64,000 nucleotides of DNA from Nereocystis luetkeana (Eukaryota; Sar; Phaeophyceae; Laminariales; Laminariaceae). The DNA lies in the NCBI GenBank assembly GCA_031213475.1, contig JARUPZ010000010.1, positions 4,938,776 to 5,002,775 of the forward strand. The letters are read 5' to 3'. Position 1 is the stretch's first letter; the number at the start of each line of letters is the position of its first letter. This document shows positions 36,701 through 47,167 of this stretch, in pieces. The translations under genes were made by a program, and so were the position numbers. The notes under the pieces are model-generated. The model ran no database searches, was not told the origin of the DNA, and worked only from the letters and a program-made list of their open reading frames with translations.

Positions 36701-39700
36701 ATTTCCCTATTTTTACCAATAGTGTTTGGCCCTATTTACTATTTACGATGGTCCCCCGAAATAGCAGGTTATCCCTCTTATCTCCAACACCACATGTCTT
36801 TGTGTCCTGGAGACGCGAAAAAAAAAAAAACGTTTTTCGCCGCACCGCACCCGGAGAGAAGTGTGTGAAGCAGAACCTGCTCCGCCGGCCAGACGCGCAC
36901 GTTTCCCGTGTTGTCCACGCCATGGACGCGGTGCGCGAAGAGCTGCTGCAGGGTCACGGTGGGCCTGCCTCCTCGTCCCCTTCGCGACGACGCCTCCTGG
37001 GTCACCACCTGAAACACACAAAAAAGAAACAGGAATTTGGGCGGGAGTAGCTTGGTGCTGCTGCTGCTACTGCTGCTGCTACTGCAGCAGCTGTTCTTCT
37101 GCGGCTGGCGTTGTTCCTCTTACTGGTGCTGTACGAACGCAGATATCGTTGCGTGGAGGGTCACACGCTATGTACGAGGGAGGATGTTGGACCTTGCGCT
37201 GTGTGGGTGTCGGGGCTCGAGCAGCGACGATTTGGACACTAGGTAAAACAAAACGTACTATTACGGGGGACCATAGTTAATACCCTGGTAGGACCAAATA
37301 TTGTTAGTAAAAACAGTTAAACATATAGTTTTTAATGTATACCATAGGTCCTATTAACTATGGCCCCCCGTAATACGAGTACAGCAGGTATGATTATGCG
37401 TGAAATGAGAAAATCACATTTTTCAGAGGCGGGGTACTCGTTCCAGTTCAGCCAACGCAGGGGGGGGGGAGGGGGGTACTCGTTTATTGCCAGCCTTGGC
37501 CATTTTACCATTGGCCACGCCTCCCACTCGATACTGAGCACTGTTTCTTCTCCTAATGAGACACCTCCAACCTTGGGGCGTTCATGACGTTTTTTCCACA
37601 TGTTCCATTTTTTTTTAAAATGCCTACCAGGTACGTATCTTTTTCCTTTTCTTGTTTTGCCTTTTGTGTCCACCATCTATTTCCTAGGATAGCGATCGTT
37701 TTTTCGTTAGTATCTAGAGTAACAACCTCCCCCATGTCAGGTCCGTCTGCTTCCCTGATTTCCTCCTCCAACACATGCGGAGAAGGGGGGCGTACTCACT
37801 CGTTGCTTTGCCTTAGTCGTTTGGCCATTGACCACGCACCCCTTTCGAGACGGGGTACCACTCCTACATATAGTCCCAATAGAGACACCTCCAACGGTTG
37901 GGCGCCCACTACGACGTTCTTTCAATATATGACATACCTGGTACAAGATTTTGCTAATATTATTCCCTTTTGTGTTTCGGGGGTTAAAACACGTGTCGAC
38001 TACAAGTACGGATTTTGCTTTCTCTATTTCACCCTTGGAAGCAGTCCTGAAGCTGCCAGAAAAGGGGGGGATGTGTATGCATTACAGCAGCATATAGACG
38101 CGTTTGATATCGGCAAAAAAAAACGGTTGACGGCGCGAGCGAGCCAAGAGCAACTTGACAAAAATAATGAATCATATGTGCGCTCTCGTTGACACAGAGT
38201 TTCGGCCGTGAAACAGACGCGCGTATTTCAACATGAAACCTCCTCGCTCTTCTAGGCTGCTATTAATAGTAATAGTGTGCTGCGAGTGCTGCCTGCGCCC
38301 ATTGAAACGGTATGGGTCAAAGCGTTGCTCAGGTGAACGCATCTTGGGAATGATATACGCTGGACGACTTCGCGACGAGCCGAGAACGTTCGTCGTTCAA
38401 GCGCGCAACACGCAGCTGGGTCGATGCATACCTGGTATGACACGGACGTGGCGTTGGTAATAAGCCCTTCAGAACCTCACCCTCGTTTTAGGTTCAAACT
38501 ACTACGGTAGGAATTAATGGAGGATGTCATGATATCTCAGTTTCCCCTCTATAGATGTGGAGGCGTTACTATTTTTATTCCCCAGGGAGAGGAATACATG
38601 CCCTTCCTCTCAAAATAATCTGGAGAGGCAGGGAAGTGCTTAACCCTTTTAGAACCGCAGTCCCGATTGGGGACAAACTACTCGAAATTTGAGTGGATTG
38701 TCCCCAAAATGAGACTGCAGTTCTAAAAGGGTTAAGAGGCCTCGGTATCTCCACGAGTAAGCGCACCCATGTTTCAGAGACAAACTACTACCTGGTAGGA
38801 ATTAGATAGGCATCAGTTTTGCAGCGTGGTAAATGGGTCAAATACGGAAAACAAAAAAAACGACACTTATCAATAAAACGCCTTATTTGCAGGACGAAAA
38901 AAAAAACAAACTGCCAGCAGAAGCGCTGCAACGATTTCCGATGCGTCCACCCCGCGGGGGCACTTTTGTCATCTCCCTGGAGTTTCTGGGGGTAGGGGGT
39001 AGGGTACAAGCTGCATGCTGCTGTACATCACTGCTATTGTGCACAACTGCTGTACTTTGCGCTCCTGCTTCTGTCGTGCTGCTGCCTGTGGAAGGCGGGC
39101 TCGATGTCTGGGCAGTGTCGTGGGAACAAATAAGCAAGCGAAACACCCTGGTACACATGTCCGGAGGCAGCGGTTCCACCCCTTGGAAGGCAGCAAATTT
39201 GCCGTATTCTGCCTTGACTGAAAACAAACTACTCCCAGGTAGGTTTTAGTGTGGAGCACTCGGCCCCACACCTTCGATAGTTGCACAAGTTTCTCTTGCT
39301 TGGCCATTTCGCCTCTGACATGCTCGAATGCAAGCCTTATTACCTGTGAGCCGTTCGGCAGTTGGTACGTCGCCAGAATAACGCCTCCGCCAAGCTCTCC
39401 GTCCGACTTTTCTTCTTGTCTGTGCATCGGATGTCGCAACAAAGAGCAAAAACCAAAGGGTCGGGCAAAGAGGGGGGTATACCATTGTACGGCGGTATAT
39501 CTGCCCGGGCAGGCTGGCGTATCGACAGATACATGATACTAATAATGAGCAGGCAGATCGGGTTGCTGTGCTGTTGTTGCAATACGTAATAAGGACTTGA
39601 CACTGACTTGCTGACTGCACCATGGGCCATCATACAATCTCGCCGCACACGACGTACCAGGTACACAGTACCAGGTATTGCTGTTCACAGATGTACAGTG

Positions 39701-40264
39701 CTGTGCAGCAGCAGCAGCAGCAGCAGCAGAGGCAAACGCCGATCACGCGGCTGTTTGCGTTCCAGCGACTTGCTCGCAAGAAGAACGGCCGACACCTTGA
39801 CATTTCTGCGTCGAAACCGACGGCAGACCAGGAAGGCGCTTGCACGACTCGTTGTACGAGTACGACTCGTTGTACGAGTACACAAAACTGTACGAGCTTT
39901 GTGTTGTGATCTCATTGCGAAGCCCGCATCCCGATAGGTTGATAGATGTACGTAGAACAACGGCGTCTATAGACGCAACACAGCAGTAGTACCGCGGATT
40001 TAGGAACCTGGGAAAGAGCTGGAAGCCCTCGAAGCGCTTCTCCTGATCTGCGATGCCCGTACCGCCTCCACTGCTGCTGTTGGTGCATCTGCTGCTGCTG
40101 TTGTTAATATTAATATTAATAGCAGGAGTACCAGCAGTAGTGTCTGCGCCTCCCCCCCCTTCTGCTGTTTTGGAAGCGGCGACAGCTGACAAAAACGCAT
40201 TTCGGAGCGTTGACCACCTCGCTGACGGAGCGCCACCATCACGGTTGGTACTGGCCCCAGACAT
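26405..40264 (-). CDS. Calmodulin-lysine N-methyltransferase-like / YFH7-type P-loop kinase fusion, 10 exons
   Basis: Exons, 5' to 3': 40264-40008, 39419-39272, 37008-36877, 35145-34945, 32259-32140, 31268-29997, 28790-28717, 28275-28101, 27651-27515, 26546-26405. They sum to 2658 nt (885 codons plus stop) and every junction agrees in phase. Methyltransferase: [10 protein letters not shown] and RFEGFQLF near the N terminus, [16 protein letters not shown] motif [16 protein letters not shown], then [24 protein letters not shown] (the DxxF signature of seven-beta-strand lysine methyltransferases), [17 protein letters not shown] and [14 protein letters not shown]. This order matches CaMKMT, which trimethylates calmodulin. 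Kinase (from about residue 635): Walker [61 protein letters not shown] and [15 protein letters not shown], as in YFH7-like P-loop kinases of unproven substrate. A short exon between 34945 and 32259 is probably missing (about 15-20 residues). One intron (32139-31269) starts GC. The fusion call is strong; exact borders less so. Confidence 0.8.
26730..26806 (+). repeat. Poly-G-led dispersed module, partial copy
   Basis: ACTCATGTCATGCATGGACG then CCCTCGCATCCCTACAGTGC; truncated after the CGGGACAGAGC word. Confidence 0.55.
27162..27258. mobile_element. MITE-like hairpin, family 2
   Basis: A near-perfect inverted repeat of 97 bp: TTAACCCCTTTAGAACCGCA at the left and TGCGGTTCTAAAGGGGTTAA at the right, then CGTTTTGGGGACA / TGTCCCCAAATCG inside. 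It lies in the intron between the last two exons of the fusion gene. Confidence 0.8.
28313..28425 (+). repeat. Poly-G-led dispersed module
   Basis: A run of about 20 G, then TGTACTCATGCCATGCATGG and GACCATAGACCCTCGCGCCC. It lies in the fusion-gene intron next to kinase exon 28275-28101. Confidence 0.6.
29997..31268 (-). CDS. Fusion exon joining methyltransferase C-terminus, low-complexity linker and kinase P-loop
   Basis: A single exon of 424 codons, open from end to end. It starts at [16 protein letters not shown] just after a CTCAG acceptor, carries the last methyltransferase strands, and contains two Gly/Ser/Asn-rich insertions. One insertion sits inside the methyltransferase, before [16 protein letters not shown]; the other follows [11 protein letters not shown]. 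The exon ends with [17 protein letters not shown] and a GTGAGG donor. A methionine about 76 residues before the exon end ([12 protein letters not shown]) looks like the natural start of a free-standing kinase, so an older separate kinase gene may have been joined here. No in-frame stop and no forced intron separates the two parts, which is why a fused protein is inferred. Confidence 0.8.
32795..32902. mobile_element. MITE-like element, family 1 (diverged copy)
   Basis: Begins TACGGGGGCACATAGTAATC and ends in an inverted version (ACTACTATGCTCCCCCTTA), enclosing TCAGGACC / GGTCCTGG. Confidence 0.5.
33000..33130 (+). repeat. Poly-G-led dispersed module
   Basis: A G run, then TGCACTCATGCCATGCATGG, CATCCCTACAATGCCGGGAC and GGGTTTTCACCGACCAGGCA. 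Immediately followed by the longer copy at 33150. Confidence 0.6.
33150..33680 (+). repeat. Long dispersed repeat, copy 1
   Basis: Matches 58600-59110 in the same orientation, with many substitutions. Shared words include CATGCATGGCCGTAG / CCATAGACCC, GGGTTTTCACCGACCA, GGCGCCCTACCATGAACAC and GTCTAGCTCACGTAGTGAGC. It is made of the poly-G-led module plus about 330 bp more. It lies in an intron of the fusion gene. Confidence 0.65.
33724..33759 (+). repeat. CAG microsatellite (about 12 units)
   Basis: CAG run followed by imperfect AGCAGT-type repeats to about 33835. Lies in an intron of the fusion gene. Confidence 0.85.
35530..35633. mobile_element. MITE-like hairpin, family 2 (decayed left half)
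   Basis: The right half (GTCCCCGTGTCGGGAATGCG then TCTAAAGGGGTTAA) is kept and the left half has diverged. Confidence 0.45.
36651..36762. mobile_element. MITE-like element, family 1
   Basis: TACGGGGGACTATAGTAAAT is mirrored by ATTTACGATGGTCCCCCG at the other end, with AATAGGACC / GGCCCTATT inside. It lies in the intron upstream of methyltransferase exon 35145-34945. Confidence 0.6.
37261..37373. mobile_element. MITE-like element, family 1 (intact hairpin)
   Basis: Terminal inverted repeats TTACGGGGGACCATAGTTAA and the mirrored TTAACTATGGCCCCCCGTAA pair almost perfectly over about 30 bp, with an AT-rich loop. It has no coding capacity and sits in an intron of the fusion gene. Confidence 0.75.
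38640..38735. mobile_element. MITE-like hairpin, family 2
   Basis: The same element as at 27162: TTAACCCTTTTAGAACCGCA ... TGCAGTTCTAAAAGGGTTAA, with GGGGACAAACTACTCGAAAT on the left of the loop. Intronic in the fusion gene. Confidence 0.8.
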
Positions 40265-41260
40265 GGTACGCCTACTAGCACCCTGGCGTGGTAGGTGTTG
40301 CTGGTGATCTCACACCCTCCCCCGCGTTGCATACCAGGTACCTGGTACCAGGTATGTGAGTTTCCCTCGGTGGCAAAGATGCTTCGTCGGAGACGGTCTT
40401 TTCGGGCGCGTCAAGGTCTTTTGACTCGATTTTAGTGTTTGGTAATCGGTCAGTCAAGGAGTCAAACCGCGGTCTAGTCTAGTCTCCTAGCTCGACTGGG
40501 AAAAGCGGCGGGTTTTATGCCGTTTGGTGAGGGGCGGGGGGTGAGGGGCGCGAGAGGACCGAAGCGAAACGCGAAAGCAGCTAAACTGCTGGCTGTGGCG
40601 GTTTTGCAAGTTTACAACGAAAGGATGCTGTGCACCGTGGGTGTAGTGCTGGTGTGGCCCGGTTGTGACCAGGTCGTGACGCTCTGACCTACTGCGACAG
40701 CCTTCATGGACAACTGCACTACCTACGCGCATGACCGGATGACCGGTCTTGCATAGATCAGGTTTTACATAGCTGAGTATAAACCACAGTGGTTGGAGTC
40801 AGAGTAGTACTGCAGTAGGAGTTTAGCGCGCAGGGTGAAGCCGTCGACGTGGGCTAGTTGGACGCATTCCGCGAGGGTGTCGCAAGTGTGGTGCATGCCG
40901 CCCTCCGACTCGTGCCTCTGTTTGCTCTCTCTCGTCGTCGCCGCAGCAGAACCTGTCTTGGTTTAGGCCTAAGCACGCGAGCGCCTGGGTGTGGATCCAC
41001 ATGAAACGACTCGGGAGGTAACGGACGAAAAGTTTCACTCCCGAAACGGCAGCTGCTGGCGTGTTTCTTGGGCAGGACAAAAGCGACAAGTCAAGAGGAC
41101 GAAGGTACAAAGTGAAAACGGCAACGTATACTAATGTGCATGAGGTCTTGCTACCAAGCGCGCACAACTAAGACCAGGAGTGTGACATGCAGGTCCTAAC
41201 ATGCTTGTGGTGTGCTTGAGAACACGGCTATTTATGGCGTCCGGAAGCGTACAAACGAAG

Positions 41261-41357
41261 TTAACCCTTTTAGAACCGCAGTCCCGTTTTGGGGACAAAC
41301 TACTCGGAATTTGACTGGTTTGTCCCCAAAAACGGGACTGCGGTTCTAAAAGGGTTG
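41261..41357. mobile_element. MITE-like hairpin, family 2
   Basis: TTAACCCTTTTAGAACCGCA ... TGCGGTTCTAAAAGGGTTGA. Intergenic, upstream of the fusion gene. Confidence 0.8.
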
Positions 41358-42413
41358 AACGTAAACCAGGGTACGTACCAGGTAACTGGTACATACAGGC
41401 TTCGGAAAGGACTGTGGCCGCCACCTCGTGTGAAGGGGCCACACGGCGCCGTGTTCAAACAGAGCTGACGAAAACAAACTGTGGACACAGCTCCCGAAAG
41501 CAAATGCGCAAGGAACCGTCACACCGCAGTTTGACGGCGTACAGCGATCGACCGACCAACCACACATGAGTCAAAACAAAACGTATCCCTATGGATGCAC
41601 GGATGGATACAGGAGAGCGTTGAATCTCACGACGGGCGTTTTTCTTTCCTTTTTCTTTTGTCGTATTCCTGCCTCATAGGTCTCAACCTGCAACAGACGC
41701 ACGTCGGCGGCCAGTGACACAACAGCTGTAGCAGGGCGTTCGGTGTCCCCGCGTGCAGCCATACCCCCCCTCGGTTAAAGCGAGCGACAAAATAAATGCC
41801 GCCGAACAACAATGGATAGACGCCACACTCCCAGGCCGACTTACGGAACCAACAACCAGAAACGACTTTGTACGTACGAAAATACAAAAGGTCGCACTCC
41901 GTCCGCACCAATGACAAGTACGAGCTAGGTATCCTTACCCCTGCTCCCCCTCCACAGAGGCCAACACCGTCCATCCCACCGAACCTCGCACCGCCCGGGC
42001 AAAGCGCTGTAGCCTTCCCCTCATAGCGCAACAAACGTTATAATCGGACTGATGCCCCCCAAGAAAGAGCGTGCTAGTCTCGTCAGAGACGACGCCCACT
42101 AAACGATCACGCACCTTCCCCCTCTCTAATCCCTCCCCCATTGTTTCCACCCCGCCCGTTCAATGTTCCACCTGCTCGGTTTTGCCATCGACAATATTCC
42201 AACGAGACAGATTTTGCCACGAAGAATTGGGAGGGAGGAAGCTCACGCCCCCTCCCCCCCCTCCCAGCCCCCCCCCCCCGTTAATAGTGTTTATTATGTA
42301 TCATGTTCTCCCTGCTGGGTTATCGTGTCGTCCCTACTGGTTTTTAACAAGCCTATCCCAGAGCCGCCGCTTGCTGGTGACGCGCCTCTTGCCGAAGTCG
42401 ATGGGCGTGGGCA

Positions 42414-42742
42414 TCAAGACGACTTCCACTTGAGAAGGTTGCTGATAACGTCGTCGGGAAGCTTGTGGTCGCCAAGGATTGACATCAGCTCCGTTCTCCC
42501 GTTGCTGTACCGTTAACAAAAAGAGAAACGAAAACGAAAAAAAAAAAACCGAAAAGCGTTCCCCGTCACAAGGAGAAGCATTACACATACAAACATGCAC
42601 GCACGCGAGCGCGATACGGAAGAAGATACGCGTTATATATCGTGTGATCGCAACGTGCGGGCGACTGACAAGACTGCGAGACCCGGCAAGGTACGTGAAC
42701 GACTTGGCGTAGCGCGCAAAGAGGAGAGGACTTGCCACACTG
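42414..42742 (-). CDS. Last two exons of an unrecognised gene
   Basis: The final exon (42504-42414) follows a T-rich acceptor ending GTACAG and reads NGRTELMSILGDHKLPDDVI then SNLLKWKSS and a TGA. A small 48 nt exon (42742-42695), with acceptor ATCCTGCAG and donor CAC/GTACC, reads SVASPLLFARYAKSF and joins in phase 2, giving AKSFTNGRTELMSIL across the junction. The short end looks like a compact helical C-terminal domain. I do not recognise the family. Upstream exons should lie between 42743 and 44300 but were not identified. The last exon is well supported by splice site and composition, the small exon less so. Confidence 0.45.
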
Positions 42743-42835
42743 CTGCAGGATCGTCGAAGCAAAGACGAAAAAAAACGACGATATTGACCCGGTTGGTCCA
42801 AGCTTCTCCACTTAGGAGGTTTGTGATGATTCAAT

Positions 42836-43090
42836 TCGGGTTGGTTATACAAACAGTAGAAAAACCGACAAACACGAGAACGTAAACAGGTGAACCAGAA
42901 TTTCCCCCGTTTTCTAATCAACCTACAGAGTTACCCAACCCGAGAACATAGGTACAAAACGTCAGTTAAGTCACTTTTTTCCCACAGTCATTTTTTTTTC
43001 GTGCGTTGGGATTACGACCACATACCTCGTATAAAACAGACTATTATCACAACAAACCCAACACAACCAAAATATCCGCAACACCCTATT
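42836..43090 (+). repeat. Dispersed direct repeat of about 250 bp, copy 1
   Basis: Resembles 56255-56520 in the same orientation: CAGAGTTACCCAACCCG, AAGTCAC-T-TTTTCCCACAGT, GGGATTAC, ACCCAACACAACCAAA / CCCAACCCAACCAAACTAT. No coding capacity. Confidence 0.6.
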
Positions 43091-44326
43091 TGCCGCCACC
43101 TCGCTCGTGCATTGGTTCTACGAGCCTCCCACGCGCGTCCCACAACGAAATGACACGACAAGAAAATAAAATGGATAGCAATGGGGACGCGGGCATAAGG
43201 AAAGGAACTCAGCTGCGACCGAAATAGAAGGCAACCGGCAACAAGAAAAAACGCAAGAGAGGGCAAGCTACCGCTCGGGGCACGCCTCGATCGTAAAAAG
43301 CGAAAATGCTCAAACGTTTGATTGCATGCTCGGCTAGACATCAAGTATCAACACCGTCGGACAACAACAGCGAGGGTCTTTCGTTTCATGACGTCACCGC
43401 CCTGCCCCCCCCCCCCGCGTCGGAAATACAAGCGAAAAAGCAAACACGGTGAACAAAAGCAAGCAACCACTAGGGCGCATGTTGGCGAACTGAGAGTCCT
43501 CGCGATATCTCGAAAAAATCGTCACTAGACTAATCGAGAGTATAAAATACGAGAAGCGAAAGGCATCGGCTACTGACGTAGAATACACCGCTGAAAACGG
43601 AAGGCTAATCAGTCGTGCGCCCTATGAAATATCACCAGACTCGGGAGCATCAAAATGAACTCCCTGGGTCAATATATTCCAGGGCTCACGGGCCATGACT
43701 TCATTCACGGTTTGGGTCAGAAGGTCTTCAAATCTTACGCGACGGGTCGGGGTCGGGTTAGGTGACCCGGCCCGACCCGACCCGACCCGCGAGGTTTGAC
43801 CCGACCCGGAGAACAGCCCTGCTATATCCCAGGGTCAAAGTAGGAAATAGAGGGACTATATAGATACGTACTACCCACAGCTAGCTGTCTACTCAACAGT
43901 AAAAAGGAGCTTGGTCCAGTTTACTGTAGACACGGTACAGGGTTTGCGGGAAACGCCGACACAATAGAACGCGAGGAGCGCCCGGCGCTGCGAAGCGCCC
44001 ACTTCCCATGTCTGCGAGCGGAGGCGGCACCAACCCTGGAGGGCAATGACAGTGCACGCAATGAACCGGGCTACGGCAGACCCGGGGAGGGGGGGGGGTC
44101 CATGTATAGTACCATACCCCAGGCTGAGACGGGAAAAGGTCGCACGACACGTCAACAAACGAGAAAACACGCAGACACCGAAACCGATCCCGTATCTGTA
44201 TCATTAGTTCATACCAGGTATCGCACTGCTCTCATAAGCGGCTCACGTCGTACTGCTTCATGATTGGCTTATCGCGTATTGCCGTGATATTGGTTTATAT
44301 CCTACGAGAACTGCTGTATGATTAGC

Positions 44327-45999
44327 TCACTCATTGCCGCCGGCAGCCCTCTCCTTCTCCAGGATTTTTTCGAGGAGTTTCTTGTCTTCCCTGCGCATGT
44401 ACACGGTCTCTTCGCCTTTTTCCCTGCCACAGGCGAAAACGAATGCGAATCACAGCAAGGCCGTACGAATCAACACCCCCATGTTTCCTATTTTCGCTTT
44501 GCTGTCGCTTCGCTGTCGCTGTAGCAAGGCAATGTTGATTTTTCACATGCGGTCGGCAAAACACGACCTGCAGCCGTACGTTGAGGACAGTCGATCACGA
44601 CCACCGCATAGTATGTATCAACATCATAGCAGCACAGTACCGGCAGAACAGCATAGCAACACAGTACCAACATTGCTGTAGAAGCGTAGTGACACGACAG
44701 TATCGGCACAGTATGTATGACCAATCTCGTGAAGGCCGCCTCTACCTTCTACCCTCTAGCCAACACGTAAAAAATGTTGCGAGTCAGTGTGAGGGAGCGA
44801 GGCGAGGGGGGAGGGGGGGGAGGGGTCGTCAATTCGCCACAACAACTTATCCACGGTCGCTTTTCATCGCTAGGGCAATACTCATTTCGTACGTAAAGCG
44901 GCCAAAACAGACAATTTCCTCGTAGGTAATTGCATTCGTGGGATGGGAAACTGCCTTGCAACAAGCAAGACCAAAACCCGAAACCACAGGCCACTGCACA
45001 AGCAGAGGCAAGAAGGGTGGTCATACAACGCAGCCATTAGCAGCGTCACGCACATGGACGGCCCGCGAAAATTCAGCTAGCTGACAAATCACACCCCAAC
45101 ACCGATCCCCCACGCTTCACCCGTCGTATCGATCTCCAAAAGGAACGCCTCCATTCACCTAGTGCCTCCTCACCTAGTGCCTCCCTACGAAAATTGCCCC
45201 CAGGTATCATATACACAAAAATATACCCGATGTATCTGGCGCTCAGTAGGCCTATTCGCAAAACGCCGGCAGAATCTTATGAGAACACCATACAGTACGC
45301 GACAGCACTCAATAACTCAAGAGTCAAGAATTTCAGGCTCGACGATTGAACGAAGAAACAATGTGGTCATCTGTATATAAACCAAAATTAGAGCAGGTCA
45401 GACTGCTCGGCACAATATCAAGCGGTGTCACCCACTGGCCTGCACGACACCAAGATGGGGCAGCTCTCGCGAGGAACTGGCGCTGATGGATACTTCTAAC
45501 CGCCGCCAACTCTCTATCAGGTGGGGGGGATTGTATTCTAATCATAACTTTTGCATATCTTTACATACCGTATTCGGTTCTGAATACCGGGTACTATCAA
45601 TATATGTCCCCCCGCGAATGGGCAATACACAATCTGAATGAAACCAGGGTTTACAATTCTGTCGGCCGGCGACAATCTCTGGCTTCGCCCAGGTGACAAG
45701 GGTAATAAGGCATATGCCCTGTGAGTGCCCTGTGAGGCATGCCCTATACCCGAAATAATACGTGGTCGTGTCACTTCGCAACTTGCTTTCGCTCGCCATG
45801 AAGCTGTCTCACAAAAACGAGCGGGACAATCTCACGCAGCGGACGCATCGATTTTCACTCACCTCTCTTGGAAGGTGGTCATGCCCCTGCGCCCGGTGAC
45901 GGCCAGAGCGCTGCCGGCGGCGGTGGAGGACTGCACCCCCGTCAAGTAGATGCCTCGGGCCGTAGCCGCGCCCGCCCTCATGACACCGGAAAGAGACAT
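44327..45999 (-). CDS. Small mitochondrial protein resembling F1F0-ATPase inhibitor (IF1/IATP), 77 aa
   Basis: Two exons, 45999-45863 and 44423-44327, joined by a 1439 nt GT-AG intron (donor GAGAG/GTGAGT, acceptor TGGCAG), phase 2 on both sides. The first exon from MSLSGVMRAGAATARG to RRGMTTFQER is rich in Arg, Ser and Ala with no acidic residue before the last few, which is how a mitochondrial presequence looks; RRGM is a plausible cleavage neighbourhood. The mature part is EKGEETVYMRREDKK followed by LLEKILEKERAAGGNE, a single short charged helix. IF1-type inhibitors share a (D/E)RE-KAEE-x-Y-F/I-R core that blocks ATP hydrolysis by ATP synthase when the proton gradient fails. Family assignment is from short motifs only. 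Upstream ATGs exist in the same frame (46113, 46068); this start was chosen because it begins the presequence-like stretch. Confidence 0.6.
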
Positions 46000-47119
46000 A
46001 ATGTGGCTACGGTCGCTGTAGCTGCTACTGCTAGTTCTGAAGAGATATCCGCCTTCGTAACCTGACATGTGAGCATGGGGGTAATGAACAAGCGAAAATA
46101 GCAAGAAAAACACTAATTTGTGAACGGTTACGGATTGTCGTAAAGAGCATTGTTCGCATAGGGGGCGGATGTGATCGATTTTTTTAGGATTTAACCGTAA
46201 AGGTGCTACGGCCGGGCGCTAATTTTTCGGGAGGCTCTCGACTAGATCTTTCCGACAACACCTTGTTCGGTATTGGCATACGTTAACCTTTCCGTTTCCG
46301 AAAAATCGAGCGCTGAAAACCCGTCGCACCCCTGCGCGAACTCGACGTGCTTTACGGTGTATGCGCCGATGTCACCCCCCTCCCCTTGAAATCCGCGCTG
46401 TTGCTCCCTGGCGCTACATACTGGGTATACTATTAATAGCAACACACTTCATGTTGGAATCATAGTACCAGGTATTGGCCTACCTGACACTCTATATCGT
46501 ATGCCTGCCTGGTACCTGGTAAGGTTACAAATGCTGTACCTGGTACACCAGTACATGTATGCAGTACAAGGTTCCCCTCCAGGACGTGGCTAGGGGAGTG
46601 GCGCAAGAACGAGTTGAAAACGACTCAGCATACGAAATTGTGTCATACAAAAATGCTGCAAAAATTACGACGGTATGAAATATCTGCATATCATTGCTTT
46701 ACATATATATAGGCGTGTGCAGCAGAAGACTCTTCTTTTAGAACTGCACCTGCATTTTCAAGGACAAAACATACATGGAAAGAGTGTGGAACTGTTACAC
46801 GATTGACTGAGTCGCTTTCATAGATTTTCTTGACGATTTACATTGTATCATACTTGTCAGTATGTTAATGCATTCTCTTCTTGTCGCGCTTACGGCGAGG
46901 AAGGCCTGTCCAGCACAAAACCGAGGACTGCCGACAAAAAAATGGATTGCAAGCACTCCACGCGCGACACAAGGACCACACCGCAGACACACGCGTGACA
47001 CACGGAAAACAGCAGTGCAATGTAGTGTAGCGGGATAATAGTTACAGAAATAGGAAAGGATGCACCGAAGAAGGGACAGGAACCCTCGATCACACTCGGC
47101 TGTCCACGAAAATCGCACT

Positions 47120-47120
<1 letters not shown>

Positions 47121-47166
<46 letters not shown>
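47121..47166 (+). repeat. CAG microsatellite (about 15 units)
   Basis: Pure CAG run with no gene frame assigned to it. Confidence 0.9.

Positions 47167-47167
<1 letters not shown>

Noticed and set aside
37553..37774. Charged minus-strand frame ([18 protein letters not shown])
   Set aside because: It lies inside a repeat module shared with the large inverted-repeat arms, and no splice sites fit the fusion gene.
42334..42921. 195-codon minus-strand frame
   Set aside because: The correct reading of its 3' part is another frame (NGRTELMSIL...), which has an acceptor and a sensible end.
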